Shown: one piece after another, positions 35,129 to 43,708 of the stretch
Numbering within the stretch: the first letter of the stretch is position 1
Layout: each line of letters starts with the position of its first letter
Assembly: GCF_011742165.1 (NCBI RefSeq)
Contig: NZ_JAAQTO010000023.1
Location: 62,001 to 126,000, forward strand
From: Billgrantia bachuensis
GTDB taxonomy: Bacteria > Pseudomonadota > Gammaproteobacteria > Pseudomonadales > Halomonadaceae
DNA length: 64,000 nucleotides
Direction of reading: 5' to 3'
Notes under the pieces: generated by a model
Told to the model about the DNA's origin: nothing
Database searches by the model: none
Seen by the model: the letters and a program-made list of their open reading frames with translations, nothing else
Program-made: the position numbers and the translations under genes

Positions 35129-36121
35129 TCAAGGCGAATTCTCTTCAGGTAGAGAGTGGGCAGGTCGGGTCGCCTCTTCCCCGCCGGAAACGAGGCCCTG
35201 ATTGAGCTGCCCGAACGGCACATGCACCGACGGCAAGATATCGCTGGTGGCCGAAAGGTGAGACGCCTGATCGTCGAAGAAGATATGCGGCTTGATGATG
35301 CCGAGGACATGCTCCTTGGCGATGCCGCCGAGGAAATAGGCCTCGTTGACCGTCACCCCCCAACTGCGCATGGTATGGATGACCCGCTCATGGGCCGGCG
35401 CATTGCGGGCCGTCACTATTGAAACTCTAACTTTGGGACGATAGGCGCCCTGCGTTTCCTCTTCGCGCTGCTTCTCGAGCATCTGGATATGGGCCAGCTT
35501 GCGCAGGAAAACGGCAAGCAAACCCGCCTCGGAAGGCACCTGGGCATTGGCCCGTTCGTATTCTCGAAACGCCTCGATCCCCTGCTGCTGGTAGATGGTT
35601 TCGGACTCATCGGTGACCAGCACGCCATCGAAGTCGAAGGCGATGCGCAGCTCCTCTTCGTCGGTCAGATCGAGATCGCCCGACGACAGCACCTGCCCTG
35701 CCGGGTGCCCCGCCAGTATTGCCTGATCGACATCCTGGCGATTGGCCGACAGAAAGAGGCTGATATTTAAAGCCGGAATGAAGCGGTGGGGATAGCGACC
35801 CTGTAGGAAGATCGCCCGCGTGATGCCCAGCTCGTGGTGCTCGATCGACTTCATGACGCGCAGACCGGTTTCCGGATCGTTGCGCGAGAGCAGCACCACC
35901 TCGATGGGCGGATTGTCCGGGCTCAGCTCGTTCAATGACAGCAGGCGCTTGATGAAGGGGAAGGCAACCCCGGTACCGAGTGGAATGTTCTCGTTATCGC
36001 GCTGGTAGATGCGATAGGACGCCTCCCCCTGCTCGCGAAAGACCCGATCGGATTCCTCCAGATCGAACAAGGCGCTGGATGCCAGCCCGATTACCAAGCG
36101 TTCGCTGAGATCGTAGGCCAT
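35129..36121 (-). CDS. 5'-nucleotidase (cytosolic 5'-nucleotidase I-like family)
   Basis: The 330-residue protein matches the 5'-nucleotidase family related to cytosolic NT5C1. The HAD-type motif IAFDFDGVLVTDESE (about 170-184) provides the nucleophile and acid/base Asp residues, and a later SIVTARNAP segment and FFDDQASHL fit motifs II and IV. It should dephosphorylate nucleoside monophosphates. ATG at 36121 has AGGGACGACC upstream. Its 3' end (HSLPEENSP) recurs in scraps at 28.6 and 30.0 kb directly before flavin-reductase remnants, suggesting the two genes were once adjacent. Confidence 0.87.
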   Translation of the reverse strand: MAYDLSERLVIGLASSALFDLEESDRVFREQGEASYRIYQRDNENIPLGTGVAFPFIKRLLSLNELSPDNPPIEVVLLSRNDPETGLRVMKSIEHHELGITRAIFLQGRYPHRFIPALNISLFLSANRQDVDQAILAGHPAGQVLSSGDLDLTDEEELRIAFDFDGVLVTDESETIYQQQGIEAFREYERANAQVPSEAGLLAVFLRKLAHIQMLEKQREEETQGAYRPKVRVSIVTARNAPAHERVIHTMRSWGVTVNEAYFLGGIAKEHVLGIIKPHIFFDDQASHLSATSDILPSVHVPFGQLNQGLVSGGEEATRPAHSLPEENSP

Positions 36122-36249
36122 GGTCGTCCCTGATGAAGAAGTGCAACGCACGATCTCCCGACCATGCCTCAGAGTTTTTGGCCAGACAAGCGCCTATCCG
36201 TATAGGCGTCTCGGCTTGGAACCGCATGACTGCAAAAGCTTAAACCTGT

Positions 36250-36273
36250 AAAACTGCAAAACTGCAAAACTGT
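36250..36273. repeat. Three tandem AAAACTGC units before recC
   Basis: Three 8-bp units AAAACTGC (the last ending T) lie 27 nt upstream of recC, just after a small hairpin CGCCTAT/ATAGGCG (36191-36208). The AT-rich run may contain the recC promoter. Confidence 0.6.
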
Positions 36274-36299
36274 ATTTAAGTTTACAGCAAGGACCCGTC

Positions 36300-39200
36300 A
36301 TGCCGTTCGCCGCCCCCCAGGAGAATGCCCTCACCCCCGGCTTCATGGTCGTTCACGGCAACCGCCTGGAGGACCTGCGCGGCGTGGCGGTTGAGTGGAT
36401 GAAGCGCCACCCGCTCGCGCCGCTGGAGAACGAGACGATCCTGGTGCAGAGCAACGGTATCGGCCAATGGATGAAGCTCGCCTTGGCCGCCGACGAGGCC
36501 GACGGTGGCAGCGGTATCGCCGCTGCGCTCGACGTCACCCTGCCGGCGCGCTTCCTGTGGCAGGCCTACCGTGCGGTGCTCAACCACGTGGAAGGCGACC
36601 CCAACGCGGTGCCGGCCACCTCGCCCTTCGACAAGTCGCACCTGCTCTGGCGGCTGCTGCGCCTGCTGCCAGAGCTGATGCCGCGGGACGAATTCGCCCC
36701 GCTGCGGCGCTTCCTCGAAGGCGACAGCGACCTGCGCAAGCACCACCAGCTCGCCGAACGCCTGGCCGACCTGCTCGACCAGTACCAGGTGTACCGCGCC
36801 GACTGGCTCGAGGCCTGGGCTCGCGGCGAGGACGTGCTGATCTCCGCTCGCGGCCAGGCCCAGGCGCTTCCCGACACCCAGCGCTGGCAGCCCGCCCTGT
36901 GGCGTGCACTGATCGAGGACGTAGGCGACGACGGCGTGGCCTCCAGCCGCGCCATGGTGCACCGGCGCTTTCTCGAGGCGTCGCGCTCGCTCGACTGCGG
37001 CAACCGCCCCGCCGGCCTGCCGCGGCGGGTGATGGTGTTCGGCATCTCCTCGCTGCCTCAGCAGGCGCTGGAAGCGCTGGCCGCCGTGGCCCGCTGCAGC
37101 CAAGTGGTGCTGTGCGTGCACAACCCCTGCCAGCACTACTGGGCCGATATCATCGAACATAAGGACCTGCTCCGCGCCGAGCGCTACCGCCAGCAGCGCA
37201 AGCAGGGCATGCCCACCCGGCTCGACGTGCTCGGAGACGGTGACGGCGAGGAGAGCCTGCACCTGCACGCGCAGCCGCTGCTGGCCGCCTGGGGCAAGCA
37301 GGGACGCGACTACCTGCGCCTGCTCGACGAGCACGACGACGCCCAGCAGTACGAGCGCCTGTTCGCCGCCGACTCGCTGCGCATCGACCTGTTCGAGCCC
37401 TTCGTGCGCGAAGGCGAAGGCTGCCTGCTGCAGCAGCTGCAGGACGACATCCGCGAGCTGCGCCCGCTGCACGAGACCCGCGAGACCTGGCCGGCGGTGA
37501 ACCCGGAGCGCGACGATTCCATCGTCTTCCACGCCGCCCACAGCCCCCAGCGCGAAGTGGAGATCCTGCACGACCAGCTGCTCGCCGCCTTCAGCGCCGA
37601 CCCCAACCTCAGGCCCCGCGACGTGATCGTGATGGTGCCGGATATCGACCACTACGCGCCCCATGTGCAGGCGGTTTTCGGGCAGCTCGAACGCGACGAC
37701 CCGCGCTACATCCCCTTCACGCTCTCCGACCAGGGCAGCCGCCACCGCCTGCCGCTGCTGATCGCGCTGGAGAAGCTGTTGCGCCTGCCGGAGCTGCGCC
37801 TCTCGGTGAGCGACCTGCTCGACCTGCTCGACGTGCCCGCCCTGCGCGCGCGCTTCGGCATCCAGGAGGACGACGTACCCACCCTGCGCCGCTGGATCGA
37901 AGGCGCCGGCATCCGCTGGGGGCTCAACGCCGGCCAGCGCGGCAGCCTCGACCTGCCCGCCGGCATGGAACAGAACACCTGGGCCTTCGGCCTGCGCCGG
38001 CTGCTGCTGGGCTACGCCGTGGGCGAGGCCGCCGGCGGTCCGTGGCAGGGCATCGAGCCCTTCGACGACATCGGCGGGCTGGAAGCGGCGCTGGCCGGGC
38101 CGCTGGCCGCGCTGCTGGAAACCCTGGAGCAGCAATGGCGCAGCCTGCGCGAGCCCACCGACGTGAGCGGCTGGGTGCAGCGCCTACGCGCCCTGCTCGA
38201 AGCGAGTTTTCTCGCCGACGTCCCCGAAGACAGCCTGATGCTGGCCCAGCTCGAACAGAAGCTGCAGGAGTGGCAGGAGAGCGCCGAGGAGGCCGAGCTG
38301 ACCCGCGAGCTTCCGCTCTCGGTGGTACGCGAGCACTGGCTGGGGCAGGTCGACGAACCTAGCCTGTCGCAGCGCTTCATGGCCGGGGCGGTGAACTTCG
38401 CCACGCTGATGCCGATGCGCGCCATTCCCTTCAAGCGGGTGTGCCTGCTGGGCATGAACGACGGCGACTACCCGCGCAGCCAGCCGCCGATGGACTTCGA
38501 CCTGATGAACGGCGACTACCGCCCCGGCGACCGCTCGCGCCGCGAGGACGACCGCTACCTGTTCCTCGAAGCGCTGCTCTCCGCCCGCGAGCAGCTCTAT
38601 GTGAGCTGGGTGGGTCGCAGCATCATCGACAACGGCGAGAAGCCGCCCTCGGTGCTGGTCGGTCAACTACGTGACCATCTCAAGGCAGGATGGCAAACGA
38701 CCGACGGCAGCGACCTGCTCGAAGCCCTCACCACCGAGCACCCGCTGCAGCCGTTCAGCCTCAGCTACTTCCCCACCGCCGCACAGCAGGCCGAGCGCAG
38801 CGTGGCCGCACGGCGGCTGCTCACCTACGCCCACGAGTGGCGAGAGGTGCATGGTGAAGCGGCACCGGAAGCAGCGCCCCTCGAGCTGGAGCCATACACG
38901 CAGGACACACCGCTGACGCTGACCCAGCTCGGCAACTTCCTGCGCGACCCGGCCCGCGCCTTCTTCACCACCCGGCTCAAGGTCTTCCTGGAACGCGAGG
39001 ACATCGTCAGCCTCGACCACGAACCCTTCGACCTGGACGGCCTCGCCAACTGGCAGCTACAGGACCTGCTGATCCGCGAGCAGCGACGCGCCGTGGACGC
39101 AGGCTGCGACCGCATGCCCGCCATGCTCGACGCCCTCGACCGCCTGCAGGGCCAGGGCGTGCTGGCCATGGGTGCCTTCGGCGAGCGCATGCGCGAACAG

Positions 39201-39917
39201 CTCACCGAACCGATGGAGGCGTTGTTCGAGGCCTACGAGGAAGCCCTGGAAACGTGGCCCCTCGCCATCGACGAGCCCGAGCCGGTTCAGCTCAGCGTGC
39301 CCGGCGCCCCGCCTATTGAGGATTGGCTCGATGAGCTGCGCGTGAGCGAATCGGGCGAGCGCTGCCGCCTGGTACTCACCAGCAGCAGCCTGGTGAAGAA
39401 AGGCAAGTACCGCTGGTCGCACATCCTGCGCCACTGGGTCGCGCACCTGGCCGGGCACCTGGAGGGGCAAGCCATGACCACCCGGCTGCTCTCCAAGGCC
39501 GGCCACGTCACCCTGCCGCCCCTCGACCCGGAAGCCGCCCGCAACCACCTGCGCGAGATCGTCCGCACCTGGCAGGCCGGCATGCAGGTGCCGTTGCCGC
39601 TGGCCTGCGACACCGCCTTTGTCTGGCTGAGCAAGCTGGGAACGCCTGACACGGAGCGCGACAGCGACGCCTGGCGCGCCGCCGCCAGCACCTACAACGG
39701 CGACGACTTCAACGCCGGCGAGGCGGGCCGCAACGCCTACCTCGCCCACCGCTGGCCCAGCTTCACTGCGCTCTTTGATGCCCGCCAGGACAGGCTCGGC
39801 TTCGCCGAACTCACCGAACGCCTGCTCGCCCCGGTGCACCTGGCCGTGAAAGGCGACAAGAAAGAAGAAGGGAAGAGCAAAGAGGGAAGAGGGAAGACAG
39901 CGGGAGGCAAGGCATGA
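36300..39917 (+). CDS. recC: Exodeoxyribonuclease V subunit gamma
   Basis: RecC is the scaffold and Chi-recognition subunit of RecBCD, which unwinds and degrades DNA ends and loads RecA. The 1205-residue protein is slightly longer than E. coli RecC and opens with the family stretch VVHGNRLEDLRGVAVEW, with QSNGIGQWMK soon after. It overlaps recB by 4 nt. The C-terminal about 22 residues are a Lys/Glu/Gly-rich low-complexity tail encoded by an almost pure purine run (about 39855-39912), unlike the rest of the gene. All three subunits are contiguous, so the complex should be functional. Confidence 0.97.
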   Translation: MPFAAPQENALTPGFMVVHGNRLEDLRGVAVEWMKRHPLAPLENETILVQSNGIGQWMKLALAADEADGGSGIAAALDVTLPARFLWQAYRAVLNHVEGDPNAVPATSPFDKSHLLWRLLRLLPELMPRDEFAPLRRFLEGDSDLRKHHQLAERLADLLDQYQVYRADWLEAWARGEDVLISARGQAQALPDTQRWQPALWRALIEDVGDDGVASSRAMVHRRFLEASRSLDCGNRPAGLPRRVMVFGISSLPQQALEALAAVARCSQVVLCVHNPCQHYWADIIEHKDLLRAERYRQQRKQGMPTRLDVLGDGDGEESLHLHAQPLLAAWGKQGRDYLRLLDEHDDAQQYERLFAADSLRIDLFEPFVREGEGCLLQQLQDDIRELRPLHETRETWPAVNPERDDSIVFHAAHSPQREVEILHDQLLAAFSADPNLRPRDVIVMVPDIDHYAPHVQAVFGQLERDDPRYIPFTLSDQGSRHRLPLLIALEKLLRLPELRLSVSDLLDLLDVPALRARFGIQEDDVPTLRRWIEGAGIRWGLNAGQRGSLDLPAGMEQNTWAFGLRRLLLGYAVGEAAGGPWQGIEPFDDIGGLEAALAGPLAALLETLEQQWRSLREPTDVSGWVQRLRALLEASFLADVPEDSLMLAQLEQKLQEWQESAEEAELTRELPLSVVREHWLGQVDEPSLSQRFMAGAVNFATLMPMRAIPFKRVCLLGMNDGDYPRSQPPMDFDLMNGDYRPGDRSRREDDRYLFLEALLSAREQLYVSWVGRSIIDNGEKPPSVLVGQLRDHLKAGWQTTDGSDLLEALTTEHPLQPFSLSYFPTAAQQAERSVAARRLLTYAHEWREVHGEAAPEAAPLELEPYTQDTPLTLTQLGNFLRDPARAFFTTRLKVFLEREDIVSLDHEPFDLDGLANWQLQDLLIREQRRAVDAGCDRMPAMLDALDRLQGQGVLAMGAFGERMREQLTEPMEALFEAYEEALETWPLAIDEPEPVQLSVPGAPPIEDWLDELRVSESGERCRLVLTSSSLVKKGKYRWSHILRHWVAHLAGHLEGQAMTTRLLSKAGHVTLPPLDPEAARNHLREIVRTWQAGMQVPLPLACDTAFVWLSKLGTPDTERDSDAWRAAASTYNGDDFNAGEAGRNAYLAHRWPSFTALFDARQDRLGFAELTERLLAPVHLAVKGDKKEEGKSKEGRGKTAGGKA

Positions 39918-42900
39918 GCAACGTGACGCAGCTGGACCCGTTAGCGTTCCCATTGCACGGCAGCCGCCTGATCGAGGCGAGTGCGGGCACGGGCAAGACC
40001 TTCACCATCGCCCTGCTCTACGTGCGCCTGGTACTCGGCGCCCGCTCGGAAGCTGACGACGCCGCCTTCGAACGCCCGCTCACGCCGCCCGAGATCCTTG
40101 TCGTCACCTTCACCAACGCCGCCACCCAAGAGCTGCGCGAGCGCATCCGCGCGCGGCTGGTGGAAGCTGCAGATGTTTTTCTGCAACCGGCGAAAGGAGC
40201 CGAGGGCGACGACCTACTTCTTCAATTGCGCGATCAATACTCCCCCGCCACCTGGCCCGCCTGCGCGCGTCGCCTGCAGCTCGCCGCCGAATGGATGGAC
40301 GAAGCCGCCGTCTCCACCATCCACAGCTGGTGCTACCGCATGCTGCGCGAACACGCCTTCGACAGCGGCAGCCTGTTCTCGCTCGACCTGGAAAACGACC
40401 AGACCGAGCTGGAGCTCGAGGTGGTGCGCGACTACTGGCGCAGTTTCTACTACCCTCTCAACCTCGACGAGCTGGCCACCGTGGTGCGCCACTGGAGCAC
40501 GCCCGAGCAGTTGCATCAGGCGGTGCGCGGCCTGATGCCCGAGGCCGAGGCACTCGACAAGCACGCCCCGCCCCCGGCCGAGACCATCGCCAACGCCAGC
40601 CGCGAAACCGCCGAGCGCCTGGCCCAGCTCAAGGCGCCCTGGCCCCAGTGGGTGGACGAGTGCGAGGCGCTGTTCGAAGAGGCCGCCCAGCAGAAAGCCT
40701 TCAAGGGCCAGAGCTTCAACGCCAAGAGCCGCGCCAACTGGCTCGGCGCCCTGCGTGAATGGTGCCAAGGAGAGGCCACCTGGCCCGGCCTGACCGACGC
40801 CGCCTGGAAGCGCCTCACGCCCCAGGGCATGGCCGATATCTGGCTCAAGGGCGAGCCGCCGAATCACCCGGCGCTGGCCGCGCTGGAAAAGCTCCAGGAC
40901 GAGCTCAACGCCCTGCCCGACCCCTACGCCGATCTGCTCACCCACGCCGTGCACTGGTGCCGCGCGCGCCTCGACCGCGAGCAGGAGCGCCGCGCCGAGA
41001 TGGGCCCCAACGAGCTGCTCACCCATCTCGACCGGGCGCTCACCGGCCCCAACTGCGAGGCGCTGGGCGCACAGATCCGCCGCCAGTTCCCGGTCGCCCT
41101 GGTCGACGAATTCCAGGACACCGACCCGGTGCAGTACCGCATCTTCGACTGCGTGTACCGCATCCGCGAGAACCGCCGCGAGTGCGGTGTGTTTTTGATC
41201 GGCGACCCCAAGCAGGCGATCTACGCCTTCCGCGGCGCCGACATTTACACCTACCTGCGCGCCCGCCGCGACACTCAAGGCCGCCACGTCACCCTGGGCA
41301 CCAACTTCCGCTCCAGCAGTGATATGGTCGAGTCGGTCAACCGCTGCTTCGAATTCGCCGAAGCGCACCCGCCCGGCGCCTTCCTGTTCAAGGAAGCCGA
41401 CGGTAGCAATCCGGTGCCCTTCATGCGTGTAGGCGCAAAAGGGCGCAAGGACTCACTCACACGCCAGGGCCAGCCGCAGGCGGCCATGACCCTGTGGCAG
41501 CTGGAAAGCGACGAACCGTTCTCCAAGACCGCCTATCACGGCGTGATGGCCGAACGCTGCGCGTCGTATATGGTCGAGCTGCTCAACGAAGGCCTGAGCG
41601 GAAACGCCGGTTTTCAAGAAGAGGGAGCGTTCAAGCCGCTCAAGCCCTCCGATATGGCGGTGCTGGTCAACGGCCTGGGCGAGGCGCGGGCGATCCGCCT
41701 GGCGCTGGCCCGGCGCGGGGTGAAGAGCGTCTATCTCTCCGACAAGGACAAGGTGTTCGCCTCGCCGGTCACCGCCCAGCTCGACGCCTGGCTGCGCGCC
41801 TGCGCCGAACCCGAGGACGACAGATTGCTGCGCACCGCCCTGGCCTCCCCGGTGCTGGGGCTCGATATCGCCACGCTGGACCACCTGAACGAAGACGAGC
41901 TGGCTTGGGAAAGCCGCGTGCTGCAGTTCCGCGACTACCACCGGTTGTGGCAGCGCCAGGGCGTGCTGCCGCTGGTGCGCAAGATCATCCACGACTTCGA
42001 CGTAGCGCAGCGGCTACTGGCAAGCGGACCCGCCAGTGAGGGTGAGCGCTTCCTAACGGACCTGCTGCATCTCGGCGAGCTGTTGCAACACGCCAGCCAG
42101 GAACTCGACGGCGAACACGCGCTGATCCGCTTTCTCGCCGAATCCATCGCCCACCCCGAAGGCCAGGGCGACACCCACAAGCTGCGCCTGGAGAGCGATG
42201 CCGACCTGGTGCAGGTCATCACCATCCACAAGTCCAAGGGGTTGGAGTACCCGCTGGTATTCCTGCCCTTCATCTGCAGCCACCGCCCGACGAAGAAGGA
42301 CGACTCGCCGCTGCGCTGGCACGACGCCGAGGGCCGGCTGCGCATCAGCCTGGAGGCCGACGAGGAGATGCTGGCCACCGTCGACCGCGAGCGCCTGGGC
42401 GAGGACCTGCGCAAGCTCTACGTGGCGCTGACCCGCGCGCGCCACGCCACCTGGCTCGGCATGGCGCCGCTCAAGGGCGGCGAAGGCAGTGCCATCGGCC
42501 AGCTGTTGGCCAACGGCGATTTGCTCGGGCCAACCGGATTCAGCGAAGCGCTCAAGCGACTCAAGGGCGACTGCACCGCCATCGAGATCGCCCCGGCGCC
42601 ACCGGCCCACGCCCAGGTCGTCACCCAGACAGAGCGCGACGACGCCCTGGGCGAAGCGCGCACGCCCACGCGCCCCGCCCGCGAGCACTGGTGGATCGCC
42701 AGCTACTCGGCGCTGCGCCTCTCGGGAGAAATGGTAAGCGCCCCAGTAAGGGCTGACACACTCTACAGCGCCCCAACCACGGCGCCTGTGAGCCCGCATG
42801 AAAGCGAAGCGCAGCGAAACGGCGGCCTGCCCGAACCGGCCACCGCCATGGAGGCCACCGCGCTGGAAGTGATCGCAGAGCCGCATGACAGCGGCCAGAG

Positions 42901-43708
42901 CGAACCGCTGACCTCGCTACACAGATTTCCTAGAGGGCCAGGACCGGGGACTTTCTTACACGGCATTCTCGAATGGGCCGGCGAGCACGGCTTCGCCCGC
43001 GTGGCCCGCGACCCGGCTCTCCGCGAGGAGACCCTGGCCCGGCGCTGCCAGGTGCGCGGCTGGCAGCCGTGGCTGAATACTCTGCACGCCTGGTTCGGCA
43101 CCCTGCTCGCCGCCCCGCTGCCGCTACCCAATGACGCGGGCCGCCTTACTCTCGAAACACTGACGAGCTACCAGGTAGAGATGGAGTTCTGGTTCGCCTC
43201 GCGCCAGGTCGACACCCACCGGCTGGACGCCCTCGTAAGTGCTTACACACTGGCAAGCCCCGAGAACAGCTCAGGTGCCAGCCTGCCGCGCCCCGCGCTG
43301 GATGCCGACACCCTCAACGGCATGCTCAAGGGCTTCATCGACCTGGTGTTCGAGCATGAGGGGCGCTACTACGTGGCCGACTGGAAATCGAACCACCTGG
43401 GGCCGGACGACAGCGCCTACAGCCCCGAGGCGATGCGCCAGGCGGTGGCCGAGAAACGCTACGACCTGCAGTACGCGCTCTACCTGCTGGCCCTGCACCG
43501 GCTGCTCAAGGCGCGCCTGCCGGAGTACGACTACGACCGCCACATCGGCGGCTCGCTTACCGTCTTCCTGCGTGGCGCCAATGCCGAGAGCCGCGGCGTT
43601 CACGCCGAGCGCCCCCCGCGCCAACTGATCGAAGCGATGGATGCGCTGTTCCAGGGCGAAACCCCAGCGGCTCATGCCGCCACCCAGGCAACGGAGGCGC
43701 CGGCATGA
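39914..43708 (+). CDS. recB: Exodeoxyribonuclease V subunit beta (helicase/nuclease)
   Basis: RecB is the 3'-5' helicase plus the sole nuclease of RecBCD. The 1264-residue protein has the UvrD-type Walker A EASAGTGKTFTIA (about 18-30), the Walker B region LVDEFQDTDPVQ, helicase motifs HKSKGLEYPLVFLP and VALTRARH, and the C-terminal nuclease motif YVADWKSNHLG with its metal-binding Asp and Lys. It overlaps recC at its start and recD at its end by 4 nt each. A proline/alanine-rich linker near residues 940-1000 joins helicase and nuclease domains. Confidence 0.97.
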   Translation: MSNVTQLDPLAFPLHGSRLIEASAGTGKTFTIALLYVRLVLGARSEADDAAFERPLTPPEILVVTFTNAATQELRERIRARLVEAADVFLQPAKGAEGDDLLLQLRDQYSPATWPACARRLQLAAEWMDEAAVSTIHSWCYRMLREHAFDSGSLFSLDLENDQTELELEVVRDYWRSFYYPLNLDELATVVRHWSTPEQLHQAVRGLMPEAEALDKHAPPPAETIANASRETAERLAQLKAPWPQWVDECEALFEEAAQQKAFKGQSFNAKSRANWLGALREWCQGEATWPGLTDAAWKRLTPQGMADIWLKGEPPNHPALAALEKLQDELNALPDPYADLLTHAVHWCRARLDREQERRAEMGPNELLTHLDRALTGPNCEALGAQIRRQFPVALVDEFQDTDPVQYRIFDCVYRIRENRRECGVFLIGDPKQAIYAFRGADIYTYLRARRDTQGRHVTLGTNFRSSSDMVESVNRCFEFAEAHPPGAFLFKEADGSNPVPFMRVGAKGRKDSLTRQGQPQAAMTLWQLESDEPFSKTAYHGVMAERCASYMVELLNEGLSGNAGFQEEGAFKPLKPSDMAVLVNGLGEARAIRLALARRGVKSVYLSDKDKVFASPVTAQLDAWLRACAEPEDDRLLRTALASPVLGLDIATLDHLNEDELAWESRVLQFRDYHRLWQRQGVLPLVRKIIHDFDVAQRLLASGPASEGERFLTDLLHLGELLQHASQELDGEHALIRFLAESIAHPEGQGDTHKLRLESDADLVQVITIHKSKGLEYPLVFLPFICSHRPTKKDDSPLRWHDAEGRLRISLEADEEMLATVDRERLGEDLRKLYVALTRARHATWLGMAPLKGGEGSAIGQLLANGDLLGPTGFSEALKRLKGDCTAIEIAPAPPAHAQVVTQTERDDALGEARTPTRPAREHWWIASYSALRLSGEMVSAPVRADTLYSAPTTAPVSPHESEAQRNGGLPEPATAMEATALEVIAEPHDSGQSEPLTSLHRFPRGPGPGTFLHGILEWAGEHGFARVARDPALREETLARRCQVRGWQPWLNTLHAWFGTLLAAPLPLPNDAGRLTLETLTSYQVEMEFWFASRQVDTHRLDALVSAYTLASPENSSGASLPRPALDADTLNGMLKGFIDLVFEHEGRYYVADWKSNHLGPDDSAYSPEAMRQAVAEKRYDLQYALYLLALHRLLKARLPEYDYDRHIGGSLTVFLRGANAESRGVHAERPPRQLIEAMDALFQGETPAAHAATQATEAPA

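Noticed and set aside
36191..36273. Short tandem repeats before recC as a CRISPR or origin
   Set aside because: Only three 8-bp units without spacers; no DnaA boxes or cas genes are visible.
36282..38135. 617-codon minus-strand open frame opposite recC
   Set aside because: Shadow of recC; Gln/His/Val-rich with no recognisable motif.
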